Below are positions 5,600 to 5,739 of a stretch of DNA of 5,739 bases, piece by piece. The DNA is from Erysipelotrichaceae bacterium (GTDB lineage Bacteria; Bacillota_I; Bacilli_A; Erysipelotrichales; Coprobacillaceae): contig JAJQGQ010000181.1 of the NCBI GenBank assembly GCA_021200395.1, forward strand, positions 1-5,739. Reading direction: 5' to 3'. The notes under the pieces were generated by a model that was not told the origin of the DNA, ran no database searches, and was given only the letters and a program-made list of their open reading frames with translations. The position numbers and the translations under genes were made by a program. Every line of letters begins with the position of its first letter. Position 1 is the first letter of the stretch.

Positions 5600-5739
5600 A
5601 TGAATAGTTTAATGAAACCTTTGTTTTATATACGTGCAAAGTTATTAGCGATTGTTGATAAGCTCAATAGACATCGCTATGATAAAGAAGAACTTAAAGA
5701 TCCTAATGCTAATATAAAACAATGGGGTATGGATATAGG
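5600..5739 (+). CDS. 5' part of an unrecognised gene, cut by the window edge
   Basis: An open frame starts at ATG 5600 and runs without a stop to the window end, giving 46 residues and a partial codon. It begins MNSLMKPLFYIRAKLLAIVD and continues with a basic stretch (KLNRHRYDKEELKD) and NIKQWGMDIG. GGGGA (5586-5590) lies nine bases upstream, and a stop at 5576 in the same frame rules out an earlier start. Only 38 bp separate it from the amidohydrolase stop, with no hairpin between them, so the two are probably co-transcribed. The N terminus is moderately hydrophobic but I do not recognise the family. Confidence 0.6.
   Translation, partial: MNSLMKPLFYIRAKLLAIVDKLNRHRYDKEELKDPNANIKQWGMDI

Overview
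The window is AT-rich, low-GC Firmicutes-type DNA. Genes have strong GGAGG-type ribosome binding sites, tryptophan is encoded by TGG, and no in-frame TGA is read through, so the standard bacterial code applies and not the Mycoplasma code. The mix of genes is a lipid-anchored BspA-type (DUF285) repeat protein, a GtrA-family membrane protein, a PlsC-type acyltransferase and a YtcJ-type amidohydrolase. This would fit an anaerobic gut or rumen member of the Erysipelotrichales (Coprobacillaceae-like). That placement is inference from gene style, not from a marker gene.

Layout, left to right. Bases 1-54 hold no clear gene, and the first ~21 bases resemble the end of an ISL3-type insertion sequence (weak call). 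A terminator hairpin (55-79) runs directly into the ribosome binding site of a 23S rRNA uracil-5 methyltransferase gene (90-1441). That gene is out of frame at its third codon because of an A7 run; beyond that point it is complete, with all catalytic and iron-sulfur residues. Next comes a lipoprotein gene (1519-2475) with six 78-bp repeats, closed by a clear terminator (2492-2514). On the minus strand is a two-gene operon: a PlsC-like acyltransferase (3835-3065) whose 3' end overlaps a GtrA-family gene (3072-2545) by 8 bp. On the plus strand is a complete YtcJ-type amidohydrolase (3966-5561), followed 38 bp later by the first 46 codons of an unrecognised gene cut by the window edge.

The most striking non-coding structure is the divergent control region between the acyltransferase operon and the amidohydrolase. 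A perfect 17-bp inverted repeat (3864-3880 / 3892-3908) is bounded on each side by an outward-facing consensus TATAAT box, so the two promoters are nearly mirror images. This suggests that the membrane-lipid operon and the amidohydrolase are controlled together.

The genes are otherwise a mixture: one housekeeping RNA modification enzyme, one surface protein, one membrane/envelope pair and one enzyme of unknown substrate. I see no CRISPR array, tRNA, rRNA, phage gene or recognisable defence system. The points most worth checking are the A7 frameshift in the methyltransferase and the symmetric divergent promoter.
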